From assembly GCA_016844745.1 (NCBI GenBank), contig JAERMQ010000004.1, positions 1 to 64,000 on the forward strand: a stretch of DNA of 64,000 bases. Reading direction: 5' to 3'. Within the stretch, counting starts at the first letter, position 1. Each line of letters begins with the position of its first letter. The stretch comes from Ignavibacteria bacterium. Lineage in GTDB: Bacteria; Bacteroidota; Ignavibacteria; Kapaibacteriales; UBA2268. Made by a program: the position numbers and the translations under genes. Below are positions 1 through 8,030 of this stretch, one piece after another. The notes beneath the pieces are model-generated. The model worked only from the letters and a program-made list of their open reading frames with translations, was not told the DNA's origin and did not search any database.

Positions 1-67
1 CTGTCATTTATACCTAAGAAAACTCATTGTTTTTTGAATTTTAGTACACATTATTTTTTTATCAATT

Positions 68-1378
68 TTGTCCTTTTTACGCTGGTGCAGTACATTATTG
101 CTTAGTTTACCGTTTACAAATGAACAATATTTGATATTTCATAGGTTAAAAATAATGTCGGCAATATTTATTTTTCCGTTCTATGTCATGACTTTTTATA
201 AATGTTACTTTGATATTGAGAGGAAAATAATAGCGGTAATTGTTTTTGCTATCACACCAATATTTTTAGTTCTTGTGTTTTTGGAAATTTTTATATCTAT
301 GCCTGTACATTCCATGGTAATAAATACTAAAATATCTGTTTTCATATACCATTTTGGTAAGACCTGTTTAGGATATAAAATATGGGCAATATTTTTATCT
401 ATTATACATGTTTTAATGTTTATACAGTATTTTAAATCGAAAGATGAGAGAAAAAAAATTCCCTTCATTGTTCTCTTAGGATCGTCATTTGCAATAACTT
501 TAAACGATACATTAAGCAGCCAGGGTTATATAAGAAATTTACTTTTAGGAGAATATCTTTGGTTTCTAATACCGGCTTTTGTATTTATTGATTTGCTTTT
601 TCAAGATAGAAAAACATACTTATCAGTTGTAAATCTATCTAAAGAATTGCTTAAACATAAAGAAGAACTCGAAATTAAAGTAGAAGAAAGAACAAGTGAA
701 CTAAAATTAGAAAAGGAAATATCCGAGAAAGAACGAGATAAATCCGACCGTCTCCTCCTCAACGTCCTACCGGAAACTATCGCTACCCGCTTAAAAGAAG
801 GCGAAACCACAATAGCCGACCATTTCAGCGAAGCAAGCGTTGTATTCATTGATATTGTTGATTTTACAAAAAGTTCCGCAGCCGCAGACCCAAAGCGCGT
901 CGTCGAAGTTCTCAACGTCCTTTACTCCAAATTAGATAAAATTGCACAAATACACGGTTTAGAAAAAATAAAGACCATCGGCGATTGCTACATGGCAGCA
1001 GCGGGTATTCCCATTGCAGACCCTGACAATGTTAACAAAGCTGCACAATTTGCATTAGAAGCAATGAATCTACTCAAAGATTATGATACCGGCGATGGAA
1101 CAATTTTGAATTTCCGCTGCGGAGTGGATTGCGGTCCTGTAGTAGCAGGCGTTATCGGGGAAAATAAATTTATCTATGATGTTTGGGGTGATATGGTCAA
1201 CACTGCATCAAGGATGGAGACTAATGGAATTGAGGGGAAGATACATTGCACTGAGAGATTTCGGGAAAAATTACGAATTACGAATTACGAATTACGAATT
1301 GATTTTGAAGAGAGAGGCGAAATTGAAATAAAGGGAAAAGGAATGATGAAGACTTATTTTTTAGGGAATAGTGAATAA
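68..1378 (+). CDS. Membrane-anchored class III adenylate cyclase
   Basis: This protein would make cAMP from ATP at the inner membrane. Residues 1-180 are strongly hydrophobic (about five or six membrane segments), residues 188-230 form a charged coiled coil, and 255-400 are the cyclase catalytic domain. Metal-binding aspartates are D262 (FIDIVDF) and D306 (IGDCYM). The ATP-selecting pair K302 and D371 (YDVWGD) and the transition-state N378/R382 (NTASRM) are all present, so adenylate rather than guanylate cyclase is predicted. The start is uncertain: 68 is a TTG, the frame is open back to 38, and frame 1 also carries a hydrophobic reading from base 1 to about 102, so the true N-terminus may lie left of the window or be frameshifted. 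The C-terminus contains a repeat-encoded stretch (see 1270-1300). Confidence 0.85.
   Translation: MSFLRWCSTLLLSLPFTNEQYLIFHRLKIMSAIFIFPFYVMTFYKCYFDIERKIIAVIVFAITPIFLVLVFLEIFISMPVHSMVINTKISVFIYHFGKTCLGYKIWAIFLSIIHVLMFIQYFKSKDERKKIPFIVLLGSSFAITLNDTLSSQGYIRNLLLGEYLWFLIPAFVFIDLLFQDRKTYLSVVNLSKELLKHKEELEIKVEERTSELKLEKEISEKERDKSDRLLLNVLPETIATRLKEGETTIADHFSEASVVFIDIVDFTKSSAAADPKRVVEVLNVLYSKLDKIAQIHGLEKIKTIGDCYMAAAGIPIADPDNVNKAAQFALEAMNLLKDYDTGDGTILNFRCGVDCGPVVAGVIGENKFIYDVWGDMVNTASRMETNGIEGKIHCTERFREKLRITNYELRIDFEERGEIEIKGKGMMKTYFLGNSE
1270..1300. repeat. Heptanucleotide tandem repeat inside the cyclase gene
   Basis: The unit ATTACGA is repeated a little over four times. Because 7 is not a multiple of 3 the repeat reads through all three frames, giving RITNYELRI between the end of the catalytic domain and the final strand of the cyclase. 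The open frame is maintained. Confidence 0.85.
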
Positions 1379-1400
1379 TGAATGTCGAATAATGAATGTC
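1373..1400. repeat. 14-nt direct doublet overlapping the cyclase stop codon
   Basis: GAATAATGAATGTC occurs twice in tandem. The first copy contains the TAA stop of the cyclase gene (1376-1378). Similar 14-16 nt doublets abut other gene ends in the window (13334-13365, 37839-37866). Confidence 0.8.
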
Positions 1401-1460
1401 GAAGTAAAAAATGCCACTTAATTCAGGTTGGGAGACTGTTGAAAAAGTAAGAAGATTGCT

Positions 1461-1525
1461 ATCCCGATCGAAGTGAAGAATCCAGTTCCAAGGCAGTTCC
1501 AGGAATCTTCTCTTCGTTCTGAAAG
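1461..1525. repeat. Degenerate copy of the GAAGAATCC palindromic repeat
   Basis: The left arm contains GAAGTGAAGAATCCAG and the right arm GAATCTTCTCTTCGTTCTG. It is a decayed member of the dispersed family seen intact at 22556 and 29597. It lies between the convergent ends of the cyclase and gcvPA genes. Confidence 0.6.
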
Positions 1526-1554
1526 ATATTTATTAGAATCTTTATATAATCAAA

Positions 1555-2895
1555 TTACTTGCTGAATTGAGCAAGGAAATCAGCGAATTTATCCATTTCC
1601 TCTTTAGTGCGCTTCTCTGTAACGGCAATCAACAAACCCGGCTTGAGATGCGGAAATGCAGATGTATCGATACCTGATAAGAAGCCATGTTTTTCACCTT
1701 CTGCAATAATCTCACCCGGCGCTACAGGAGTCTCGACAAGGAATTCACAGAAAAACGGTTTGTCTATGGGCAGTTTAAATCCTGGGATACTGCTGATTTT
1801 CTTTGCTAAATAATGTGCCTTATGGAAGGATTGCTCTGCAACCTCGCGAATCCCCGCAGGTCCCATCGCAGTCAAATATACTGTTGCAGCTAACATGAAC
1901 AAACCCTGATTTGTGCATATATTTGATGTAGCTTTTTCGCGTTTGATTTGCTGTTCGCGCGTCTGCAATGTAAGTACGAATCCGCGATTGCCATCCAAAT
2001 CCTGTGTAATTCCTGAAAGCCGTCCGGGAATTTTGCGAACAAATTCCTTCTTGCAGGCAAATAGTCCGAGATAAGGACCACCAAAATTAAGCGGAATGCC
2101 AAGCGCCTGACCTTCGCCGGTGACTATGTCGGCATTGTATTCGCCGGGAGGAGCTAACATTCCAAGTGAAATCGGGTCAACTGAAACGACGAATAATGCT
2201 TTGGCGTTGTGGGTAATTTGCTCTATTTCCTGGGCATCGTCAATTGTGCCATAAGCATTGGGCTGCTGCAAAATTACGGCAGAAGTATTTGCGCCGACAG
2301 CAGTTTTCAATGTATCCAAATCGCAGGTGCCATCCCCGGCTACGATATTTTTGAATGTGATTTTCTTGCCTGCACATATTGATTTTATTACATGAAAATA
2401 ATTGGGATTTAGGGCGCCGGAAATAATAATTTCCGAACGGTTGTTGTGGGCAGTTGCTAATAAACAGGCTTCGGCTAATGCCGATGCTCCGTCGTAAAGC
2501 GAGGCATTCGATATGTCCATGCCTGTCAATGTGCAAATCATCGATTGGTATTCGTACATTGCCTGAAGTGTGCCTTGCGAAACTTCTGCCTGGTAAGGAG
2601 TATATGCGGTTTTGAATTCCGGCTTTTCGAGTACCGAGCCGACAATCGAAGGTATGTAGCGGTCGTAGGCGCCTCCGCCCATAAAGCATACGTGTGATTT
2701 TGCGGTTATATTTTTATTTGCGAATGATTCCATTAGCTTGACTGCTTCGTATTCCGACAGTGTCGGGGGAAGGTTGAGCGGCTCTTTTAACCTGACTTTT
2801 TCGGGAATAATTTTTATTAACTCATCGAATGAGGCGACGCCGATTTGCTCTAACATCAGCCTGCGGTCTTCGTCGGTATTAGGTAAGAATGACAT
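1555..2895 (-). CDS. gcvPA: Glycine dehydrogenase (decarboxylating) subunit 1
   Basis: This is the alpha half of the split P-protein of the glycine cleavage system. With GcvPB it decarboxylates glycine and passes the aminomethyl group to the lipoyl H-protein. The 446-residue length and the conserved N-terminal stretch (MSFLPNTDED) are typical of GcvPA. The PLP lysine is expected on the GcvPB subunit, which is not in this window, so the gene is unlinked from its partner here. An upstream in-frame TTG at 2910 is rejected as start because GGAG at 2901-2904 sits 5 nt before the ATG at 2895. The gene appears monocistronic and converges with the cyclase gene. Confidence 0.93.
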   Translation of the reverse strand: MSFLPNTDEDRRLMLEQIGVASFDELIKIIPEKVRLKEPLNLPPTLSEYEAVKLMESFANKNITAKSHVCFMGGGAYDRYIPSIVGSVLEKPEFKTAYTPYQAEVSQGTLQAMYEYQSMICTLTGMDISNASLYDGASALAEACLLATAHNNRSEIIISGALNPNYFHVIKSICAGKKITFKNIVAGDGTCDLDTLKTAVGANTSAVILQQPNAYGTIDDAQEIEQITHNAKALFVVSVDPISLGMLAPPGEYNADIVTGEGQALGIPLNFGGPYLGLFACKKEFVRKIPGRLSGITQDLDGNRGFVLTLQTREQQIKREKATSNICTNQGLFMLAATVYLTAMGPAGIREVAEQSFHKAHYLAKKISSIPGFKLPIDKPFFCEFLVETPVAPGEIIAEGEKHGFLSGIDTSAFPHLKPGLLIAVTEKRTKEEMDKFADFLAQFSK

Positions 2896-3019
2896 TTTTT
2901 CTCCGTGCAATTTCTATTTTCAAATTTAAACAAACTACAAAATTAGGGCTATTTCGGTAGTTATCCAAAGTAAATTTGAAAAATTTGATTGGAGAATTGA
3001 AATTATGAATAATTTTAGT

Positions 3020-4426
3020 TTATGCCAATTTATGAAATAAATTAGGATTTATTTTGCTAATTTCATTTTTAATTTCTATGTCTTTAATTTTTGCACCAAA
3101 TAGGGATTTTACTTTAGAAAATTTTTCAATAAACAAGTACATATCAATAATCCCCGTTAAATCAGCATAGCTAAAATCAGCCTTAAATATATCTGAATCG
3201 TCAATTAATACATCGGTAAATTGAGCTAATTCAAATTTTGCACCGTTAAATCTTGTTTTCTGACATATAGTTTCCTTAAAATAAGCTCCAGTAAGTTTTG
3301 CACCAATAAAATTTGCATCTGTTAAGTCAGCATTCTCTAAATGAAGTTTATAGGATTCAATGTCTTCCAATTTTGCCATATAAAGATATGCTCCTTCAAA
3401 GTGAGTTTCATTCATAGCTTTGGAATAATTAAAATCTGCATTTAAAAGATGTGAACCTTCAAAATGAGCATTGGACAACTTATTGCTTTGTAAAATTGAA
3501 CCCTCAAATAATGCCTTTTCAAAGTTAAGATTTCTGAAATCTGCATGATAAAGATTGGTGAAGTTTAAATCTATTCGGTAATCTTTGAACTCCTCTCCAT
3601 TTTCCATATCAAGATTTCTTTTACCTAAAACTGTAATAGCTGCCTGAATATAAATTTCTACTGGTACCTCATATTGAGTTTTAATTTCCGCTTCACAATC
3701 TGGGCTGTTTGGATTTCCGTTTATTATTATTTTTTCATATTTCTCTTTTTTTCTTTTATTTCTAATAAAAGCAGATAGAATTTCAACAATTTTCCAATGA
3801 TAATCAATATTTTCATTCATTAACTTTTCTAATGAATAAATACCCCCAAGACAAGCTTCAATTTTATCATCTTTAAGATGGTCAATTGCTTTTTGGTATT
3901 GGTCAAGTGTTAACCTATCAGAATTTAATTTTTTTTCTGTTCGGATACGATACCATGTAAGGTATGTTGTAATGAATAATAAAAGACCACCAATAATTTG
4001 AGCATTGATTGACCTATAGTCCTTTATCGCACGATGATAATCCTCTTGAGATGTGAAGTTTTTTAAATCCTTTTTATTTTCAACAGTTTCAACTGGTAGA
4101 AACCATATAAAATAAATTCCAAATATAACAAAGACTAATGAGAAAAAAGTATTAAAAAAATATTTATTATCAACATAAATATCTTTGAGTGTCGGTAGTC
4201 GATTATAGATTGTTCTATATATATTAAAAATTTGAATTCTTAATTTTCTTAAAACAAATATGAGAATAAAACCAATAATGTTAGCAGTAATCCAAATTGA
4301 AATAATATAATCTTTTGTAAATTCATCCTTAATAAAAACGAAACCAGAAACAACACCCTTAAAAAGATTCCATTGAAATAAAATGATTATCCAAATAATA
4401 ATATAAGTTATAATTAAGTATTTCAT
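3020..4426 (-). CDS. Membrane protein with pentapeptide repeats
   Basis: Residues 1-25 and about 38-60, 85-115 and 145-160 are hydrophobic, so the N-terminal third is membrane-embedded. Residues 160-280 are soluble. From about residue 290 to 450 the protein consists of A(D/N)(L/F)xx units (for example LENADLTDANF, KADFSYADLTG), which fold as a right-handed quadrilateral beta-helix in this family. Many membrane pentapeptide proteins share this plan but no specific biochemical role is established, so the function is open. No operon partner is evident. Upstream lie only two very small ORFs. Confidence 0.75.
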   Translation of the reverse strand: MKYLIITYIIIWIIILFQWNLFKGVVSGFVFIKDEFTKDYIISIWITANIIGFILIFVLRKLRIQIFNIYRTIYNRLPTLKDIYVDNKYFFNTFFSLVFVIFGIYFIWFLPVETVENKKDLKNFTSQEDYHRAIKDYRSINAQIIGGLLLFITTYLTWYRIRTEKKLNSDRLTLDQYQKAIDHLKDDKIEACLGGIYSLEKLMNENIDYHWKIVEILSAFIRNKRKKEKYEKIIINGNPNSPDCEAEIKTQYEVPVEIYIQAAITVLGKRNLDMENGEEFKDYRIDLNFTNLYHADFRNLNFEKALFEGSILQSNKLSNAHFEGSHLLNADFNYSKAMNETHFEGAYLYMAKLEDIESYKLHLENADLTDANFIGAKLTGAYFKETICQKTRFNGAKFELAQFTDVLIDDSDIFKADFSYADLTGIIDMYLFIEKFSKVKSLFGAKIKDIEIKNEISKINPNLFHKLA

Positions 4427-4564
4427 ATCTTTTTTAACAATTCTTAATAAAGTATAATTTTAAATTACTTTCATACGACTACTGAAAATTTTATTTCAGA
4501 AAAATGAATTGGTTAAAACTGAAATTCTCTTTTAATAATTCGGTTCTTCCATATTGAGAATTGA

Positions 4565-4738
4565 TTAATCAAGAATGAAATAGGATGCGACATTGAAGTC
4601 TTCCATTGTTCCAAATATTACTTCTTTAATGGGTATCTCTGTGTTTGAAGGCTTTAACCATTCATCATATTCTTGTTCTGTTGATAGCTCAAAACCAATA
4701 AATGGAATAATTCCGTTTTCTTCTTCTTGAGATTTCAT
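4565..4738 (-). CDS. Small hypothetical protein, 57 aa
   Basis: An ATG at 4738 opens a 57-codon frame ending in TAA at 4565. The product begins MKSQEEENGIIPFIGFEL, is acidic and has no signal peptide or membrane segment. GGGG lies 6-9 nt upstream of the ATG and could serve as a ribosome site. The amino acid composition looks protein-like (mixed polar and hydrophobic, ending VASYFILD). I do not recognise a family. It sits alone in the gap between the TPR and pentapeptide genes on the same strand. Confidence 0.5.
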   Translation of the reverse strand: MKSQEEENGIIPFIGFELSTEQEYDEWLKPSNTEIPIKEVIFGTMEDFNVASYFILD

Positions 4739-4826
4739 TGGTACCCCAAATTAATTAATTAATAAGATACAAATTTAATAAGAATTTGATTAATAAAAAA
4801 TCATAATAAAATAATTTTGAAAAATT

Positions 4827-4931
4827 TCACGCAAGCTCTCCGGTCTCTGCTATAAAAGCATCTAAAATTTCAAATTCACTTTGGAATCTTTTTATATACT
4901 TGTCTTTGCAATAATAGTCAATAAATGCCAT
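4827..4931 (-). CDS. Possible micro-ORF, 34 aa
   Basis: ATG at 4931 to TGA at 4827, beginning MAFIDYYCKDKYIKRF and ending AETGELA. It reads like a protein fragment rather than random sequence, but it is very short. It may be a remnant of a longer gene. No family is recognised and no strong ribosome site is visible. Confidence 0.3.
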   Translation of the reverse strand: MAFIDYYCKDKYIKRFQSEFEILDAFIAETGELA

Positions 4932-5004
4932 TATTCAACTTTCTGAGTTTTAAGCACTTCCATTTATGTATTTACTCGCTATTATTTTCTTTTGAAATCC
5001 TGGG

Positions 5005-5847
5005 CTACCAATGCCAATGATATGGATAAGATACAATGCAATATTTATTAATCAACTCATAAGCTTCGATTAAGCCTAATTGTCCGGCAGTATTCCAATC
5101 GGCACAAGCGCCACTATGGTCACCATATCCCTGTTTTGCTAATCCTCTTCTGTAATAAGCGTCTGCATAATTGGAATCAAGTTCAATGGCTTTGTTAAAA
5201 TCTGCTAATCCACCTCTATTGTCTTTAAGTTTAGATTTTACATAACCCCTCATTAAATAAACTTTCGGATTTTTGGCATTAATTTCAATAGCAAGGTCAT
5301 AATCCTGAAGAGCTTCTTCATAATCAGAAAGGTATAATTTCGCATTTCCCCTGTTTTTATACGCTTCTTCATAGTTGGGATTTATTTCAATTGCTTTATT
5401 ATAATCTTCTATAGCTCTACGATATTCCATCATTTTGATTTTTGCAACACCTCGGTTGTTGAATGCTTCAGCATATTTTGGATTTAATTCCAATGCTTTG
5501 TTATAATCCTGAAGAGCAAAGTCAAATTCACTAAGGAAGTAATTGGCGTTACCTCTGCTGTTATATGCTTCGAAATAATTGGAATCTAATTCAATGGCTT
5601 TGTTATAATTTAAAATTGCCTCATTATATTTACCAAGTTTATACTTTGCATTTCCTCTTTTGTAAAATGCCTCGGTATAGTTTGGATTAATCTCGATAGC
5701 TTTGTTGTAATACAGAACAGCGCCTCGATAATCATTTAAGCTATCTTTTGATAAACCACTCTGAAAATATTCTTCGGCAGTGTTTTGACTATTTGAAACT
5801 ACATAGATTGATAGGACAAGTACGAGCAAAAAATATAACCTTTTCAT
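5005..5847 (-). CDS. Secreted or periplasmic TPR repeat protein
   Basis: Residues 1-20 are a signal peptide (KRLYFLLVLVLSIYVVSNSQ). Residues 22-255 are seven 34-residue tetratricopeptide repeats with near-identical phase (AIxxYNKAIELxPxYxEAY). The tail (GACADWNTAGQLG..A) matches the usual end of Bacteroidota TPR proteins. TPRs mediate protein-protein contacts and no enzymatic domain is present. The regular repeats probably arose by internal duplication. Gene context gives no pathway. Confidence 0.85.
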   Translation of the reverse strand: MKRLYFLLVLVLSIYVVSNSQNTAEEYFQSGLSKDSLNDYRGAVLYYNKAIEINPNYTEAFYKRGNAKYKLGKYNEAILNYNKAIELDSNYFEAYNSRGNANYFLSEFDFALQDYNKALELNPKYAEAFNNRGVAKIKMMEYRRAIEDYNKAIEINPNYEEAYKNRGNAKLYLSDYEEALQDYDLAIEINAKNPKVYLMRGYVKSKLKDNRGGLADFNKAIELDSNYADAYYRRGLAKQGYGDHSGACADWNTAGQLGLIEAYELINKYCIVSYPYHWHW

Positions 5848-6083
5848 ATTTCACCTTCTTTTATTTTGAAGTATTTTTTTTATTAGTAAGATGAATTTGT
5901 TCTACATTCAGTTTATTTTATTTAGAGTAAATAAATCTTGTTATTAAATACGATTCAAATTAATTGCTATTTTAATTGTTCTTTTTTTTAATCAGTTATA
6001 GTTTTAACTTAGATACAATTAAAATCTTTAAGGTTTAAGTTTTCTTCATTAATAAATTATTCTGATTTTCTTTCTCATAACTC

Positions 6084-6203
6084 CTAAGCAATCTTCACCG
6101 TTTCCAAGCTAACGGTAACAATTCTACCGATTAACCGAACAATGTAATCCGGCTCGTCGGTGCGGTTCGGGGTATAAGAAAATACATATTTATCATTACT
6201 CAA
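6084..6203 (-). pseudogene. C-terminal fragment of an unidentified protein
   Basis: A 39-codon open frame (TTG at 6203, TAG at 6084) overlaps the end of the DUF4276 gene by 8 bases and reads SYTPNRTDEPDYIVRLIG followed by RIVTVSLETVKIA. The composition and periodicity are convincingly protein-like, with no plausible start and no ribosome site, so it looks like the surviving tail of a gene whose body was replaced by the ATPase/DUF4276 pair. I have an impression of similar tails in large restriction or helicase proteins but cannot name the family. GC content is locally higher than in the neighbouring genes. Confidence 0.45.
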
Positions 6204-6747
6204 TAATTCTTTTTAAACCTTCAATAAATACATTGAAACTTTTAGATGTATTATTTCGATAATCCATAATATTACCGATTTCACGTGATGATGATACTTG
6301 TCTGTATTTCTGATTTGTTATTTTTTTTAGTTCTTGCTTTGGATTAACTATTGAATCTGGAATTCTATATCGTTTATCTATTGAATAATGGCTTAAATTA
6401 CTAATATTCAATACTTTCTCAACCGATACCAATGAACCAAAATACCAGCTCTCCAATTCCTGACAAGCAATTCTAATCAAAGTATCTGGCTTAGAAGCAT
6501 CAACGCACTTTTCTTTTAAATTATTTTTTATGACATAACAATCTGCAGAATCCTGGTCCCTTAAAATTACAAAGAAAGTATTGGGAACATTATAACCTTT
6601 TAATTTTTTTACAAAATTACCTTCTAAATCAGATTTACCTTCGAAAGGAATACATTTGAAAGTTATATTTTGAAATATCCTTGGTAAAAGATTTTCCAAC
6701 AATGCTTTTGCAGATTCTTCTTCAAGTAGAAAAACTAAATGCTTCAT
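6196..6747 (-). CDS. DUF4276 family TOPRIM-like protein
   Basis: This 183-residue protein matches the DUF4276 pattern: an acidic EEES motif at residues 9-12, an RDQD motif giving D64 and D66, and a QELESWYFG segment. A conserved Glu followed by DxD is the metal-binding layout of TOPRIM nucleases, so a Mg-dependent nuclease or phosphotransfer role is inferred. Its start overlaps the end of the upstream AAA ATPase gene by 4 bases (6744-6747), implying translational coupling and a two-protein system. Such ATPase plus separate TOPRIM pairs (as in RloA/RloB or AriA/AriB) act in phage defence. Function here is inferred from family and context. Confidence 0.7.
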   Translation of the reverse strand: MKHLVFLLEEESAKALLENLLPRIFQNITFKCIPFEGKSDLEGNFVKKLKGYNVPNTFFVILRDQDSADCYVIKNNLKEKCVDASKPDTLIRIACQELESWYFGSLVSVEKVLNISNLSHYSIDKRYRIPDSIVNPKQELKKITNQKYRQVSSSREIGNIMDYRNNTSKSFNVFIEGLKRIIE

Positions 6748-7922
6748 CTTGGATTTACTCCTTCAAAAAATCCCTGCTTCCATAAATATCCCATCTTGTC
6801 GCCTTCCCTTATTAAACTTGCTATTAAACTGTCGTCTTTTGCTCTTTTTATTTCTGTATAACCTGCATTTTTAACTAACCAGAAAACGTCCTCCAATTCC
6901 ACAGCATTTAAAAAATCAGGCGAATGTGTTGAAATAAAAACTTGTCCTCCCACATTTGAATATTCTTTAAATTCTTCAGCTAATTCTGTTAATAGAGTCG
7001 GATATAACTGATTTTCCGGTTCTTCAATACATAACAAAGGATGTTTATTTGGATCATATAATAATACCAGGTAAGCAAACATTTTGATTGTTCCATCGGA
7101 AACATATCTTGCCAGAAAAGGGTCTTTAAAACTACCATCCTGGAACCTTAATAATACACTTCCTTCATCTGTAAGCTTTGAATCAACTGATTCAATTCCC
7201 GGTACTCGTTTTTTTAATTTATCAAGAATACTATTGAATAAATCATTATGTTGTTCATACATGAATTTAGTCACTAAAGCGAGATTATCACCCTCCCTTG
7301 ATAAATGTTCAGCATAACCGTCATCTTTAGTTGTTCTTGCTTGATTGATGTGAAAATCCGACACATGCCATTTATCAATTAAATCGCCAAATGTAGCAGC
7401 AGCCGGAAATTGCTTGAATTGTGCCAAACCCTTTATAGCTAAAATATCTGTTTTAGCTAAGGTTTGTTCTTCTCTTTTTAATTCCTTAATATCACCTTGA
7501 TAGAATAGCTCATTAGTTACTGCAGTTCCTTTACCTCTGGAAAAATCAAGAAAATGATATGGTAATCCCTTGCTACCCATTCTATATCTCAAAATTTCTC
7601 TTTCAATAATTGGTTGATTATTCTCTAAGCCAATAGCTAAATGATAAGTAACTAATTCAGATTTTCCTGATTCCCTGAATTTTATTTCAAATTCAATTGG
7701 TCCTTTTGTATTACGACTAACTACTTCTTTATATCCACCTCTTTTGGCTAAAGCCACGGTAATATTTTGAGTCATTGAATCTTTTAAAAATCCAAAGATA
7801 TCAAATAAGGTTGATTTTCCACTTCCATTTGCACCAACAATCACACACATTTGAGGAACATCATGCATTGTTGCATTTTTAAATGCTTTATAATTTTTAA
7901 TTTTAATTTGTTCAATTTTCAT
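6744..7922 (-). CDS. OLD-like AAA (AAA_21) ATPase
   Basis: An SMC/ABC-like ATPase with Walker A GANGSGKST near residue 34, Walker B region CIEEPENQLYP and a downstream STHSPDFLN H-loop. It has the compact 392-residue form without a fused TOPRIM domain. An in-frame TTG at 7934 is not favoured because GGAG at about 7929-7932 is well spaced for the ATG at 7922. It forms a coupled pair with the DUF4276 gene downstream. Families of this kind sense or bind DNA ends or phage factors and license a partner nuclease. Here that role is an inference, as no other defence genes flank it. Confidence 0.75.
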   Translation of the reverse strand: MKIEQIKIKNYKAFKNATMHDVPQMCVIVGANGSGKSTLFDIFGFLKDSMTQNITVALAKRGGYKEVVSRNTKGPIEFEIKFRESGKSELVTYHLAIGLENNQPIIEREILRYRMGSKGLPYHFLDFSRGKGTAVTNELFYQGDIKELKREEQTLAKTDILAIKGLAQFKQFPAAATFGDLIDKWHVSDFHINQARTTKDDGYAEHLSREGDNLALVTKFMYEQHNDLFNSILDKLKKRVPGIESVDSKLTDEGSVLLRFQDGSFKDPFLARYVSDGTIKMFAYLVLLYDPNKHPLLCIEEPENQLYPTLLTELAEEFKEYSNVGGQVFISTHSPDFLNAVELEDVFWLVKNAGYTEIKRAKDDSLIASLIREGDKMGYLWKQGFFEGVNPR

Positions 7923-7986
7923 TAAAAACTCCAAATTTTTGTCTTGAATAAGGGGTGCAATTCATAAAAAAGTTTAGATTAATTAA

Positions 7987-8018
7987 AACCTTCCGAAGGA
8001 AGGGAAGCCTTCGGAAGG
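7987..8018. repeat. Perfect hairpin between M16 peptidase and ATPase genes
   Basis: Twelve-base arms ACCTTCCGAAGG and CCTTCGGAAGGT surround an 8-nt loop. It lies 13 bases beyond the M16 stop codon on the transcribed strand and lacks a strong U tract. It could slow or end transcription, or be a small intergenic palindrome. Confidence 0.6.
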
Positions 8019-8030
8019 TAATAAATTGTA

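Noticed and set aside
205-915. Minus-strand ORFs opposite the adenylate cyclase gene
   Set aside because: They lie on the opposite strand of a clearly coding frame, lack ribosome sites and family motifs.
2240-2689. 149-codon ORF in another frame of gcvPA
   Set aside because: It is contained in the gcvPA gene, and its composition (many Arg, Cys) is that of a shadow frame.
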